Made by a program: the position numbers and the translations under genes
Notes under the pieces: model-generated
The model's database searches: none
What the model saw: only the letters and a program-made list of their open reading frames with translations
Told to the model about the DNA's origin: nothing
Assembly (NCBI RefSeq): GCF_017916325.1
Contig: NC_090150.1
Span: 625,436-651,209 of the forward strand
DNA: 25,774 nt
Origin: Leishmania martiniquensis
Lineage: Eukaryota > Euglenozoa > Kinetoplastea > Trypanosomatida > Trypanosomatidae
Direction of reading: 5' to 3'
Part shown: piece by piece, positions 8,830 to 18,001 of the stretch
Numbering within the stretch: the stretch's first letter is position 1
How the letters are laid out: each line of letters begins with the position of its first letter

Positions 8830-10080
8830 TTAGGCCTGAGCAGATTGAACGGCAGTAGCCTCGCCTGTAGCGCTGCAATCTCCATCGAGATTCAGCAAGG
8901 CTGCTCCCACCTCTGCCATGCGCTTGCGCCGCTTGTTGGAGACGTGACGCTGCTGTGCTGGGTCGAAGCCCTCCGCAGGCGAGTTCCACAGTGCCCACGT
9001 CGGCGTAGGCAAGAGGTAGTCTTCCGGGATCATGGCCGCGGCGCGCGCGGGGTCTTGGATGATGAAGCTGAACTTGCCGTAATCGATCCAGCTGTGTACT
9101 CGACCATCAAGAACAAAGCGTCGATGCGCCAGCAAGATACAACCAGAGTGCTCGTGGACGCTTGCCATGGTGTACTGCGCTCCATCGCCAATAACACCGC
9201 AGAGCTGCTCAGCAAATGACTTCATTTTGTCCCATGAGGGAACGTTCTTGATGCGAAGAATGGTGTTGTGGTTGCCGGAAAAGGTCGGTGTGAGGCGCTT
9301 GATCTCAATAAAGTGCGGCTGGCCTCGGTCGAACAACTCTTTGTACTCACGGAGGTTCTCTGGCTCCATGTTGAATCCGTCGATCATGGTGAGCCGAAAC
9401 ACGGTACGGTGCTTCTTCTCTCGCATCCTGTCGACACTCTCGTTAAAGCGCTCCCAGTAATCCGGGAGCACAGGGCGGTCGAGAATCTTCATCGTTTTCT
9501 GGTTCGGAGCATCTACACTCAGGTACAGCTGCGTTACCGGAGCCAGGTCACGGATGGCATCCGGAAACTGGCCATTGTTGACGAGAAAGGAGGACATTGA
9601 TTTGGCGTGCAGCAAGCGAAGAAACTCGTTCACGTACGGATACATGATCGGCTCACCCACAAGAGATAACGCGCAGTGGCGGGGATTCATTGCCTCCTCG
9701 ACGGATTCAGCCGTTACCCCGGGCATCCCACGTACACCATTAATCAGGGCTTGGTGACTCGATATCATTCCCTCCAGAACCTCCTCCGGTGCGTCGACCA
9801 TCCACTTCCACTCTGCCGCCGTCGGGTTCGAGTTGAGACGCCAGCAAAACACGCAGTTGTTCGCGCATGCCATGCTCGGGGTTGCTTCCATACACCGATG
9901 CGACTGGATGCCGTACATGGTCCACTTATAGCATCCACCACGCCCCCGCATCATGGACTTCTGCCAGCGGCACAGCTTCACAGCGCTGTGCGTACCAACG
10001 AGGGAGTAGATCTTGCCCAACGCCTCCTGGCGCTTCTCCGAGAGCATCGGGCGGCATCCGCTGGATGAGCCCTTCTGCAT
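8830..10080 (-). CDS. TYW1: Short TYW1-type tRNA 4-demethylwyosine synthase (radical SAM)
   Basis: The protein has 416 residues from ATG 10080. TYW1 condenses pyruvate carbons onto 1-methylguanosine 37 of tRNA-Phe, using S-adenosylmethionine and iron-sulfur clusters, to start wyosine synthesis. The radical-SAM cluster motif CX3CX2C is clear at C72, C76 and C79, followed by W80-R81. SLVGEPIMYP at 139-148 and the SVDAPN and FIEIKRLTPTFSG stretches fit the family core. There is no flavodoxin-like N-terminal domain, unlike yeast and human TYW1, so the architecture resembles archaeal Taw1. Trypanosoma brucei is reported to carry two TYW1 paralogues and to make wyosine in mitochondrial tRNA; this is probably the short type. 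The N terminus is basic but not a clear presequence. An upstream in-frame extension to 10119 starts with TTG and lies within the spliced leader region, so it is not used. The C-terminal 50 residues are variable. Confidence 0.93.
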   Translation of the reverse strand: MQKGSSSGCRPMLSEKRQEALGKIYSLVGTHSAVKLCRWQKSMMRGRGGCYKWTMYGIQSHRCMEATPSMACANNCVFCWRLNSNPTAAEWKWMVDAPEEVLEGMISSHQALINGVRGMPGVTAESVEEAMNPRHCALSLVGEPIMYPYVNEFLRLLHAKSMSSFLVNNGQFPDAIRDLAPVTQLYLSVDAPNQKTMKILDRPVLPDYWERFNESVDRMREKKHRTVFRLTMIDGFNMEPENLREYKELFDRGQPHFIEIKRLTPTFSGNHNTILRIKNVPSWDKMKSFAEQLCGVIGDGAQYTMASVHEHSGCILLAHRRFVLDGRVHSWIDYGKFSFIIQDPARAAAMIPEDYLLPTPTWALWNSPAEGFDPAQQRHVSNKRRKRMAEVGAALLNLDGDCSATGEATAVQSAQA

Positions 10081-10147
10081 TTTTTTGATGCCAAGCGCAC
10101 AGGACAGTGGTAGTCCCAACCGAAAGGCAGCAGCAAGGTGGGCAGCT

Positions 10148-10178
10148 CTGAGGAGGAAACGGGAAAAAGAAAGGGGAA
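10148..10178 (-). promoter_or_regulatory. Trans-splice acceptor for the TYW1-like gene
   Basis: On the minus strand, a nearly pure CT tract (10178-10152) runs into CCTCCTCAG with its AG at 10149-10148. This predicts a leader of about 67 nt before ATG 10080 and helps fix that start codon. Confidence 0.65.
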
Positions 10179-10398
10179 GTGGAGATGCGACTGAGACGGC
10201 GGCTGTACCCTATGCTTTAGACGGTGACAGCATTGAAATACAAAATGTTCATGGTTGGTGGACAGAAAAAAGGAAATGGCGAGGACAAATAGAGAGAAGT
10301 ACCCCTTGACAAACGAGTTGTTCAAACAAATGCCACGCAGAGGGCACAGCCGGCGCGAAACCTGAGAGGATAAGACCGCGGGTGAAGAATGAATGAAG

Positions 10399-10417
10399 TG
10401 TGTGTGTGTGTGGGGGG
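10399..10417. repeat. GT microsatellite ending in six G
   Basis: About seven GT units are followed by six G and T, the same compound tract as at 8349-8369. It lies in the spacer upstream of the TYW1-like gene. Confidence 0.85.
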
Positions 10418-10787
10418 TGCTGCAAGTCTCTCCCTCCGCTTGTAGGAACAGGAGTAGCAGCGGAAGAAAAGTCCCTTTTTCGTTGGGCAGCCTTTTCTAC
10501 TAGTTTCAAGTAAGCATGATGCTCTCACAATGACGACAGCGACCTTTGTGGCCCCCCTCTCTGTGCAGTCACGGAGGTGAGGCGGTTTAGTCGCCCTTCT
10601 ATGCACTCATGCCCCGCTGCGCCAAAGTAAAAGGTGAGCCGGCGAAGAGCATCTAGAGGAGGAGCTAGCGCTTCGGATAGGTTGAATCTATCGAAAAAAA
10701 AGGTCGCAACGTGTATGTCTACCCACACTGTAGCACACAGCGGAAGTGCGGCGATAAAGGCAGCAGCCACTTTTCCTCCGCGTGCTG

Positions 10788-11456
10788 TCACGAATCGCGC
10801 AGGAGGTATACCACGCGCACTGAGTTTTGTCGCTGAAGCGCGCCGTTCTGCGGTCGCCTAGGCGCCAGCTTCACGATTGGAGCGCTGAGCTGAGTCGAGG
10901 CCGCCCATCTCAAGTGGTGAGCCCGGGAGCTTTCAGGGGTACATTTGGGGTGCTCTAGTTGGTGAGCTCGATAGGCGATCGCCCGCTCCGCGGGTGACAA
11001 ACTCTGCAAGTAGCACGAATCACATCGCACTTTTGCTTGTGCTCCCCCCGTCGTCGTCTCTCCGGCGATATGGTACTTCGAAACCGCAGGATGCGGAACG
11101 CTCCAACTCAGCGCAAGCTGCACCTCTCTGAGACCTGTAGCAGGGTCTACGGCTTGTGCGCCGTAGGCGGCTTTGGCCGGCGCACTCCAAGATGTCTTCG
11201 AGCCATGGTCACCCTGAATGTAGCTGCTTCGGGTTGCATCAAGTGCCAGCGGCGTCGTTCCGTGCCAGAAAGGGAGAAAGTCTGACACGCCTGCGAGTGC
11301 ACGCGCCTTCTTCCGCTTCGCTTGCTCAATAGAGCTTAGCGTCTTCTTGGTCTCGAAGGGCGCCGGATTGCCGCGGAAGTCAAGCTTGTTTCGCTCATTC
11401 AGCCAATGCAGCTTCGCCAGAGTTCTTTCTTGCTTCTCTCTCTCATCTTGGTTCAT
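10788..11456 (-). CDS. Hypothetical protein, 222 residues
   Basis: The frame starts at ATG 11456 and ends at 10788. I do not recognise it. The first 60 residues are highly charged and probably helical (DEREKQERTLAKLHWLNERN, then EQAKRKKARAL). The centre is rich in Gly, Ser, Thr and Ala with scattered aromatic residues (FLPFWHGTTPLALDATRSSY, SKTSWSAPAKAAYGAQAVDP). A CDSC pair sits near residue 145-150, with His residues after it, so a small metal site is possible but unproven. The C terminus is basic. No signal peptide or membrane segment is visible. The repeated short W/Y-containing segments resemble low-complexity structural proteins, but no function is assigned. On the minus strand CGTTCACTACTGCAG (AG at 11517-11516) could be the splice acceptor, giving a leader of about 60 nt. 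Confidence 0.75.
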   Translation of the reverse strand: MNQDEREKQERTLAKLHWLNERNKLDFRGNPAPFETKKTLSSIEQAKRKKARALAGVSDFLPFWHGTTPLALDATRSSYIQGDHGSKTSWSAPAKAAYGAQAVDPATGLREVQLALSWSVPHPAVSKYHIAGETTTGGAQAKVRCDSCYLQSLSPAERAIAYRAHQLEHPKCTPESSRAHHLRWAASTQLSAPIVKLAPRRPQNGALQRQNSVRVVYLLRDS

Positions 11457-12028
11457 CGTGCAAAACGACGGCGGGGCACGCGAAATGAAGTGTCTCAGGT
11501 GGCAATCCAGAGAAGCTGCAGTAGTGAACGAGGAAGACTTTGCTGCCTAACCAGTTGCGGCACCTTCCCAACGTCTAAGCAGCAAAGCGCCAACGCGTTC
11601 AAGGGCAATTACCTACGCAGCACGCAACGACGGCAGTTAAGATGATAGAAATAGAGCCTAGGTCGAAGAGGGAGTTCCTCCATGCCGAGAGCTAGTGTTT
11701 TCGGTATGGGCGCGGAAGAGCGATGTCACCCTTCCCTTCGCAGTATCCGTATGCACCAATCAGGCTAAGAGCACACTACTAGGAGCTGAGTTCAGAAGTG
11801 GCGGCGTCTCGGCAAGAGACAGCTGCATCGTCTGGTCAGCTCACTGTGACAACAATATCTGCAGTACTACCCTCGGCCATATCCTTACATATTTTTCTTT
11901 TTGGTCAGCTAGAATACAAGTACATTGCAGGAATACTCTCGATGCGATGCTCGCCGCCTGCACGCCATGGCGCCCCGAGCGACGTCCAGAAGAGAAATGA
12001 CACACCAGCAGCTCACTCTTGTCACCTA
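11457..12028. other. Intergenic region, kinase gene to 222-residue gene
   Basis: This should hold the kinase 3' UTR and the leader of the 222-residue gene (acceptor AG near 11517-11516). A plus-strand frame at 11798-12364 overlaps the kinase zinc-finger coding region and is a shadow. No other gene is seen. Confidence 0.5.
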
Positions 12029-13186
12029 TCATGTCGTTGCACGCTCCAATATACCGGCGCAACGCGTGCACACGTGCTGCGGCGCGCTCCACCGAGATTC
12101 CGGGATAACCCGGAGGTCTGCGATACAGGACTTGCATGTGATACAGCCACAGTTGCGGCAGTACTGCTTGCTGCGCAGAAATCCAAACGGCCGGTTGCAC
12201 GCTGTGCACGCAGGGAAGCTCGCCTCGTCCACCCACGGCGTCTCACGAAGCCAAAAATCAGCCACGTTTTGCCCCGCGACGGTCGCGAGGTTGACAGCTG
12301 CCAGGAATGGGTGAGCCTTGATCTCATTCATGCCGATACGCGCCTTTGGGTCCTTCACCAGTAGCTTCCGAATCAGATCTTTCGCGTCTGGGTCCATTTC
12401 ATCAGGGAGCTCTGGCTCTTTTTCAAGGATGGCTTTGATGAGCAAGTATTGCGTGGACGCGTCGAAAGGACGCCGACCAACGAGCATCAAATAAAGCACG
12501 CAGCCGCAGCCCCAGTAGTCAGATGCGGAGCACGTGTAGCTGTTTTCTAACAATTCGGGTGACATGTAATAGGTAGTTCCACAGAAGGTCTGGGCTCGAC
12601 CGTTGCCACTCTCCTCGCCTGCCGCCTTGTCGTTTGCAGACTCGCACACAACAGCCGTGCCAAAGTCGATGAGCCGGAGATGCTTGTCAGCGGTAAGCAT
12701 TATATTTTCCGGTTTGATGTCGCGATGTATTACTGTCAATGGCTTCATCGTCAGCCCACCAGGGCCGGTGCTGCTCTTCTTCTGGCCGTGGTGAAGGTAG
12801 AAGACAGCGGAGAAGAGCTCGGCAATGGCGTGACGGGCTGCCTCGAGAGGAATGTGTCCCCACCTTTCGATGTGCTTTAAGAGTTCTCCTCCTTCGCACA
12901 GCTCCGTTACGTACAGCAAATCCTCTGTAGTCTGCATTGACGCGTGAAACTTGACTATGTTAGGGTGCTCGCACATCAGCAGCATTCTCGTTTCACGCCG
13001 AGCCACCTCAGCCATGCGGGTACGCTCCTCATCCGTCGGGGCATCGAGAATGGATCGCTTCGAGATGAATTTTACTGCATATCGAACGTTTGTCGGCTTG
13101 TGTAAGCCAATGACCACTTTGCTAAACGCCCCAGTGCCAAGCGGCGGACCGAACTCGAAGTCCGCCGCGGCCATCTTGGTCGCCAT
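12029..13186 (-). CDS. PDK1-like AGC-type Ser/Thr kinase with C-terminal FYVE-like zinc finger
   Basis: The protein has 385 residues from ATG 13186; an upstream in-frame GTG is ignored. The kinase domain (about 10-295) is complete: glycine loop GTGAFSKV 17-24, Lys39 (YAVKF), alpha-C Glu65, HRDIKPEN with Asp156, DFGTA with Asp174, GTTYYMSPE 203-211 and the DYWGCGCV segment. DFGTA and the GT..Y.SPELL activation segment resemble PDK1, which phosphorylates AGC kinases. No hydrophobic-motif tail is evident. Residues 327-376 hold eight Cys as four CXXC pairs (327/330, 343/346, 351/354, 373/376), the cross-brace pattern of a FYVE finger, with a WVDE segment just before. The PI3P-binding R-HHCR motif is changed to SKQYCRNCG and RVC to HVC, so lipid binding is uncertain. 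Trypanosoma brucei ZFK is a known kinase with a FYVE-related domain. Endosomal signalling is an inference. An acceptor AG at 13246-13245 gives a leader of about 58 nt. Confidence 0.92.
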   Translation of the reverse strand: MATKMAAADFEFGPPLGTGAFSKVVIGLHKPTNVRYAVKFISKRSILDAPTDEERTRMAEVARRETRMLLMCEHPNIVKFHASMQTTEDLLYVTELCEGGELLKHIERWGHIPLEAARHAIAELFSAVFYLHHGQKKSSTGPGGLTMKPLTVIHRDIKPENIMLTADKHLRLIDFGTAVVCESANDKAAGEESGNGRAQTFCGTTYYMSPELLENSYTCSASDYWGCGCVLYLMLVGRRPFDASTQYLLIKAILEKEPELPDEMDPDAKDLIRKLLVKDPKARIGMNEIKAHPFLAAVNLATVAGQNVADFWLRETPWVDEASFPACTACNRPFGFLRSKQYCRNCGCITCKSCIADLRVIPESRWSAPQHVCTRCAGILERATT

Positions 13187-14073
13187 TTTCACGTTTCAAG
13201 CTTTCGTAGTTTTTTTTGCCACTCTTCTGATCGACTGCGTGCCGCTAGCGAAAAAAAAGCCCCGATTAGGACATGCAGCGTGGTGCTGTGAAGATTTAGG
13301 TGGTGGGGGAACCACACCTACGTTTTCTGTTTTCCCCCTTGAGCGGGAATTGGTGGTGGTGAGGGGGGGCTTTCTGCCCGCGTGGGTGCAGCACTGGACA
13401 AAATATGAAGATCCTCGGCGAGAGCAAACCACGAGGAAACGACAGAATAAACGAGAGAAGAGTACAAGTGAAAGCATGGAGGTGGCCAAGGCGATACATC
13501 GTTGCTCGCTTCCTGAAGAGTGGCCATCGGCGGCCCCGAGACGACGGTTCTGAAAGATCTCATGGAAGAGCTGAGGCATGCAGGCAAGCAAAATGGCAGC
13601 AGCAGAGGTTAGGCTGTAAAAACAGACACACACGCACGTCAATGTACTAGATTGCAACAGCACATTCACCGCGAGGACATTTAGGCGTGAGCGTCCCTTA
13701 AGTCTTGCACCACTTTCTTTCCTCTGCTCTGAGCAATGTTCTTTGTTGCGCTCAGCTATACTGCGTTTGCTTGCACGCGCAAAGAAGCGGAACGGAAAAG
13801 CGCACAAGTGCACTCATCTATTGTCATCCGTGGCAGCGAATGCAACTCCGCACTCCTTTTGTCGCGAAAGGAATACAGGTTGATACATGGATGAAGCCCA
13901 GCAAGAACGGCATTCATCGCTGTCAAATCCCGAATTCTACGTTCACTTCTTTCTATGCCACGCACCATCCACAGGCACACACGCAGTGGTACACAGCCCA
14001 CCCTTCAACTCTGGTACATGCGAAGCGCGGTCAGATCAGTGCTTTTTCCCAGCCGCAGGCCGCGGAAGCCTCA
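13187..14073. other. Intergenic region, condensin gene to kinase gene
   Basis: On the minus strand a T8 tract (13258-13251) is followed by CGCTAG with its AG at 13246-13245, a likely acceptor for the kinase mRNA. The rest should be the condensin 3' UTR. A 205-codon minus-strand frame (13196-13813) starts with GTG and is of low-complexity, UTR-like composition, so it is not called. Confidence 0.5.
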
Positions 14074-17000
14074 CTATTCAGGAGCTTCCTGGCCAGCCGC
14101 AACGCAAGTGCTTTCATCGCCGTCGGCCTCGGTGCACGAGTCCACCTGCATTCTAGCCTCCCACTCATCAATTGCAGTGCGATCGCGGCGATCTGATCCT
14201 CCGCGCCCTTGCTTTTTCGCCTTCGTTGCAATCATCTTGAAGTACTCATATACGTCAGCGCAGCGCAGCCAATGCTTGTATTGCTGGTAGCACGGCTCGG
14301 ACGTCAGTCGCTTAATTGCCCGCTCCGTCGTGTAGCTCAGCTCACTGAGACAAAACGCGATGTTTCGCGCAACGGCAAGTTTCTTCTTACTACGTTCGGA
14401 AAAGGACTCGAAACGCTGACACAAACGGTCGATCAGGGACTCCGTCGGCTTGTCCCCTTCAACGCGCTCCAGCAAGGTGCGCATCGCCAGCTGAAACTTG
14501 TCGAACGGCATAAGATTGCTCAGCTGCGTCGCCAGCGGCGGGATCAAATTGCCCGTCTTCTCCTTCTCTTTCATCGCCAAGTTCTGTACAAAGGTGACGG
14601 CATTCTTGGCGATCGTTTCATCGGGGTCTGCGACGAGCTTCACGATAGTGTACAGGTGGTCTCGGATACGCAGCATCTCTCCAAGGACAAGGTGCGAGCA
14701 AACCTGGATCGTCACGGCGCGCACACGGACGTCCTCGTCCACCAGCAACTTGAAGAAACCCGTAGTGGGAACACTGAGGTACGGACCAAGAAGGTTGGGG
14801 TGAACGCACACAAGATCACCCAGAGCAATCACGACGTTCACTTTCGTCACCCACGACTCACGCTTGTCGGCCACAATGGCAAAAAGCAGATTCAGGTGCT
14901 TAGAGCAGAACCCTTCGCTGGCAATCATGTACTGACAAAGAGCGAGAACGGCGCACACGCGCTCCAACGGCTTGTCCGCGTAAAGCGAGGCCTTCCTGCG
15001 GCACGTGGCGACAATCATGTCAGCAAAGCGCGTCCAAACAGAGCCGGGCGAAATAATTGCCTGCTTCCGCTTTTGCGCCAGCTCCTGAATCTCGTGCCTC
15101 CGGAACTCATGCGAGCCAAGCCCGAGCTCCTTGTGCATCGAGTCCGTTTGGTCACTCACCGCTAATGAGCCCTGGGGAGCAGCCTTCGCGGGCTCCTCCA
15201 GGGCCTTCAGCTGCGCCTTCTCTGCCGCCTCCACCGCCACGAGTTGCTTTAGTGCCGTGTGTCCGAGTAGGTAAAGGAACTGAGCCTTCCGGTTCGGGTG
15301 CGTCTCTGCATTCTCGCACGATCCGTAGTAATCCAGGATGTAGTTGTACACCGCAACAGGGACCTCGCACAGGTTATGTATGACATTCGCACCAGCTTCT
15401 GCCAGAATCATCCACGACGCCATCCCTTCTGTGCGGCGGCAAAGGTGATTGACCACGTGCCGAAGGACCGGATGCTGCCGAATGTCCTCATCGACCGGGA
15501 TCGGGCGGAACTGAGGGTCCAGTGCCTCGCTTTGGAGAGCGGCAAACACGTACGACAGAAGTATGTTGTCCTTGTGACTGTCAGAGCAAAGAAACTCGAC
15601 TATGCTATCCTTCCGCACGCGTAGGTCCTTCCAGACATACTTGCTCAGCAGACTGTAGATGCGCATAGCGACACGTCGGTCACTGTCAGTGGCCTCAACG
15701 TCGATCGAGCCCTCTGCGATGCTCCACAGTGCCTCCACAAACTGCGCAGAGAGATGGCGCACCAAAGCAGGGTTGGCCTTCATTAGTCCCAAAATGCGAT
15801 CTACGGCGCTCATCTCGCCCTCGGAGGCGTAACGGAGAAGACTGATCAACTTTTGCGCACTCGCAGCGACGCGCGTCCCTGCCGAGGTGGCTACGCGGTT
15901 GAACGCGTTAAACACAACTTCCACAAATGCATCTCGAACGGCAAACTGGATTTTCACGTCACCCTCAAATACCATGACGAGCACCTTCAGGAACGCGCGC
16001 TCTGCTCCCTCGACACGGTACTCAGAGCAGACGACAATGAGCCTGATGGACTCGATTACGTCCCGCTCAGTCTTGCTATCCAGCAAGACGCACCCGTACT
16101 GTAAAGCCTGCTTAATCAACTTCACAAAGCAAAGCGTGTTCTGGTAAAAAACAATTCTATTGACAGCCGCCGTTTGCTCGCTGGACATGGCAGACTCCTC
16201 TTCTTGCGATTGCCCAGCACCCTGCGCCTCCGCCGCTCCCCGCACCTCATCGTCACCCACATCCAGAGGATCATCCAACGACTCTGTCGTCGGCTGAAAC
16301 TGTGCCTTGACCTTCTCGATCTCTTTCTCCATCACGGCCACCTCACCGAAGCACACCAGCCCCTCGCTAAGAGCCTCCTCCAACTTGCCCTTGACAAGCG
16401 CGCTGTTAAGAACGTTGCCGAACCAGTTCTTGCGGAGTACGCTCGAAATGACAGCCATAGAAGCATCACGGACAAGGTAATTACGATCATCGAGTCGGCC
16501 AACGAGAGCAGCCATCACTGCCAAGTGGTAACGCTTCGGTACAGCTCGGCTCTCCACTAGCCGTTCCCACGTGTGCAGGACGTGGTTGCGCACAAATGCA
16601 TTGATATCCATCACGCGAAAAAGAAGCGCGTTTAAGTACGAGTTACGGATAGCGTTCTCCCTCGCGTTCCTCGAATGCCCGTTGTAGCACTGAAGCACCA
16701 TTTCCGCCATACAGGTCACTACTGCCTTGCGCATATCATGATTCTCGCTTTGAATAACTGGGATAACCAGATCAGCGGTCTTCACCAGAGCGGTCACACT
16801 GCGCTTCGCCACCTCTCCAAAGAAGCAGGCCACGTTTTTCGCAGCAGTTGAATCGTTAGCCGCTTCGTACAGGGCAGCTCGAGACATTGTTTCAAAAACG
16901 GCGCGCAGCAGCTGATCACCAAATCCTACGCTCGTCTCGCTTTGCTCAATGTCGGAAACCAGTTTTGACAAAAACAGGGACGCGCTCTCCGACTTCAGCG

Positions 17001-17841
17001 CTAGCTCCACCAACGACGCAACAAGGTCCACCGGGCTTCTATCGCTGCTCTTCGACAGAATACAGTTACTAGCGCGCGCAAACAGAAGCGCCAACGCACC
17101 CCCAACAGACTGGGCATCGCCACCAATATTCTGCTTCAGCGTCACCATGTGGAGGCACACTTTGAGAACCAGGTTCAGCGTTGAGTCCTCCAAATGAGAC
17201 TCGGGCCAAAGCTGCATAACCTCCGCTGAGCACAGCTCGACAAGTGCAGTCAGCACCAACTCTCTCCCGTCCATATCAACCCCGCTTCCATCGTCCCCAA
17301 ATCCGCCATCTACCTCCCGACGCAAGCGCTTCCGGTGTGGTCGCTGCTGCGAGAGTGTGCCAGAACTCTCCTCTTCCTCGGATGGCGCTACCGAAAGAAG
17401 TATGTTGCAGACAAGGAATACATACATCTTGAGAGTAGAGCGCAAGCACATTTCCAAGGTGCCGCTTTTCGTGTCTCCAAGTCTTTGCTTTTTCAGAAAT
17501 GCTAGCGCGACAAGAAGCAGCTTCTTGAGACGTTCGCCGACCTCGTGGCATATTTTGTGCCTCGCCACACGCGTCACCACAGTCGCACGTTCCGACTTGC
17601 CACGAATCGCCCTCAGATAAGAGTAGAGCGGGACAAAAAGATCTGGCTTCGTAAATAGGGCAGTCGGCGATTTCTCGTGATGAAGTGCGTCGAAAATGCG
17701 TGTAAGATCATCAAGCTGCTGACGCTCAGGAACGTTAAACTCGCAGACAGCATCGACACGGTAGCAATCCGATCCCATTTTTGCCACATCCTCCAAATCC
17801 GCTACATGATTCGGAATAAAAAACTCAACGAGATCGGACAT
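14074..17841 (-). CDS. CND1: Condensin subunit 1 (HEAT-repeat Cnd1 / CAP-D2)
   Basis: The protein has 1255 residues from ATG 17841; yeast Ycs4 is about 1176 and human CAP-D2 about 1401. Condensin compacts and resolves mitotic chromosomes, and this HEAT subunit binds the kleisin and DNA. The N-terminal region matches the Cnd1 N domain in style (about 1-100, helical, with FVPLYSYLRAI). Many HEAT-like helix pairs follow (for example FVRNHVLHTWERLVES and YLVRDASMAVISSVLRKNW). The best signature is the C-terminal Cnd1 domain at about 1000-1160, including SHLVLGEMLRIRDHLYTIVK and ADPDETIAKNAVTFVQNLAM. An acidic Gln/Glu-rich linker near 540-570 and an acidic C-terminal tail look disordered. It is the first gene of the minus-strand unit, next to the strand-switch region. 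A splice acceptor at 18100-18099 gives a leader of about 257 nt. Confidence 0.93.
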   Translation of the reverse strand: MSDLVEFFIPNHVADLEDVAKMGSDCYRVDAVCEFNVPERQQLDDLTRIFDALHHEKSPTALFTKPDLFVPLYSYLRAIRGKSERATVVTRVARHKICHEVGERLKKLLLVALAFLKKQRLGDTKSGTLEMCLRSTLKMYVFLVCNILLSVAPSEEEESSGTLSQQRPHRKRLRREVDGGFGDDGSGVDMDGRELVLTALVELCSAEVMQLWPESHLEDSTLNLVLKVCLHMVTLKQNIGGDAQSVGGALALLFARASNCILSKSSDRSPVDLVASLVELALKSESASLFLSKLVSDIEQSETSVGFGDQLLRAVFETMSRAALYEAANDSTAAKNVACFFGEVAKRSVTALVKTADLVIPVIQSENHDMRKAVVTCMAEMVLQCYNGHSRNARENAIRNSYLNALLFRVMDINAFVRNHVLHTWERLVESRAVPKRYHLAVMAALVGRLDDRNYLVRDASMAVISSVLRKNWFGNVLNSALVKGKLEEALSEGLVCFGEVAVMEKEIEKVKAQFQPTTESLDDPLDVGDDEVRGAAEAQGAGQSQEEESAMSSEQTAAVNRIVFYQNTLCFVKLIKQALQYGCVLLDSKTERDVIESIRLIVVCSEYRVEGAERAFLKVLVMVFEGDVKIQFAVRDAFVEVVFNAFNRVATSAGTRVAASAQKLISLLRYASEGEMSAVDRILGLMKANPALVRHLSAQFVEALWSIAEGSIDVEATDSDRRVAMRIYSLLSKYVWKDLRVRKDSIVEFLCSDSHKDNILLSYVFAALQSEALDPQFRPIPVDEDIRQHPVLRHVVNHLCRRTEGMASWMILAEAGANVIHNLCEVPVAVYNYILDYYGSCENAETHPNRKAQFLYLLGHTALKQLVAVEAAEKAQLKALEEPAKAAPQGSLAVSDQTDSMHKELGLGSHEFRRHEIQELAQKRKQAIISPGSVWTRFADMIVATCRRKASLYADKPLERVCAVLALCQYMIASEGFCSKHLNLLFAIVADKRESWVTKVNVVIALGDLVCVHPNLLGPYLSVPTTGFFKLLVDEDVRVRAVTIQVCSHLVLGEMLRIRDHLYTIVKLVADPDETIAKNAVTFVQNLAMKEKEKTGNLIPPLATQLSNLMPFDKFQLAMRTLLERVEGDKPTESLIDRLCQRFESFSERSKKKLAVARNIAFCLSELSYTTERAIKRLTSEPCYQQYKHWLRCADVYEYFKMIATKAKKQGRGGSDRRDRTAIDEWEARMQVDSCTEADGDESTCVAAGQEAPE

Positions 17842-17940
17842 TTTATTTTACACCTCCTTCGCAGCAAGCGTATTTCCCAGCTACGAAGAGCGGTAGCAAC
17901 TGAATCCGTCTTATCGGGCCGGAGCTCAACTTTTCCACAG

Positions 17941-17986
17941 ATCTTTCACCGCCTACCGCTCACTCTCCCTTCCTCGACGGCGATAG
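17941..17986 (+). promoter_or_regulatory. Putative plus-strand trans-splice acceptor
   Basis: A pyrimidine-rich stretch (CTTTCACCGCCTACCGCTC and onward to about 17976) is followed by GATAG with its AG at 17985-17986, 15 nt before the ATG at 18002. It lies antisense to the condensin leader and is the best evidence that the frame at 18002 is or was expressed. Confidence 0.4.
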
Positions 17987-18001
17987 TAGGTTCAAGAGGG
18001 T

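Larger units (their letters stand above)
10081..10787. other. Intergenic region, 222-residue gene to TYW1-like gene
   Basis: This contains the TYW1 splice acceptor (10148-10178) and a GT-plus-six-G microsatellite at 10399-10417. A 110-codon minus-strand frame (down to 10525) is open but has no ATG and begins out of phase inside the end of the 222-residue gene, so it is not called. Confidence 0.5.

Noticed and set aside
10525..10858. 110-codon minus-strand frame overlapping the end of the 222-residue gene
   Set aside because: It has no ATG and starts out of phase inside that gene. It could be a frameshifted extension, but nothing supports it.
13196..13813. 205-codon minus-strand frame between condensin and the kinase
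   Set aside because: It begins with GTG, runs through the kinase splice-acceptor region, and has UTR-like low-complexity translation.
14209..15165. 318-codon plus-strand frame
   Set aside because: It is antisense to the well-supported condensin gene and is a codon-bias shadow of it.
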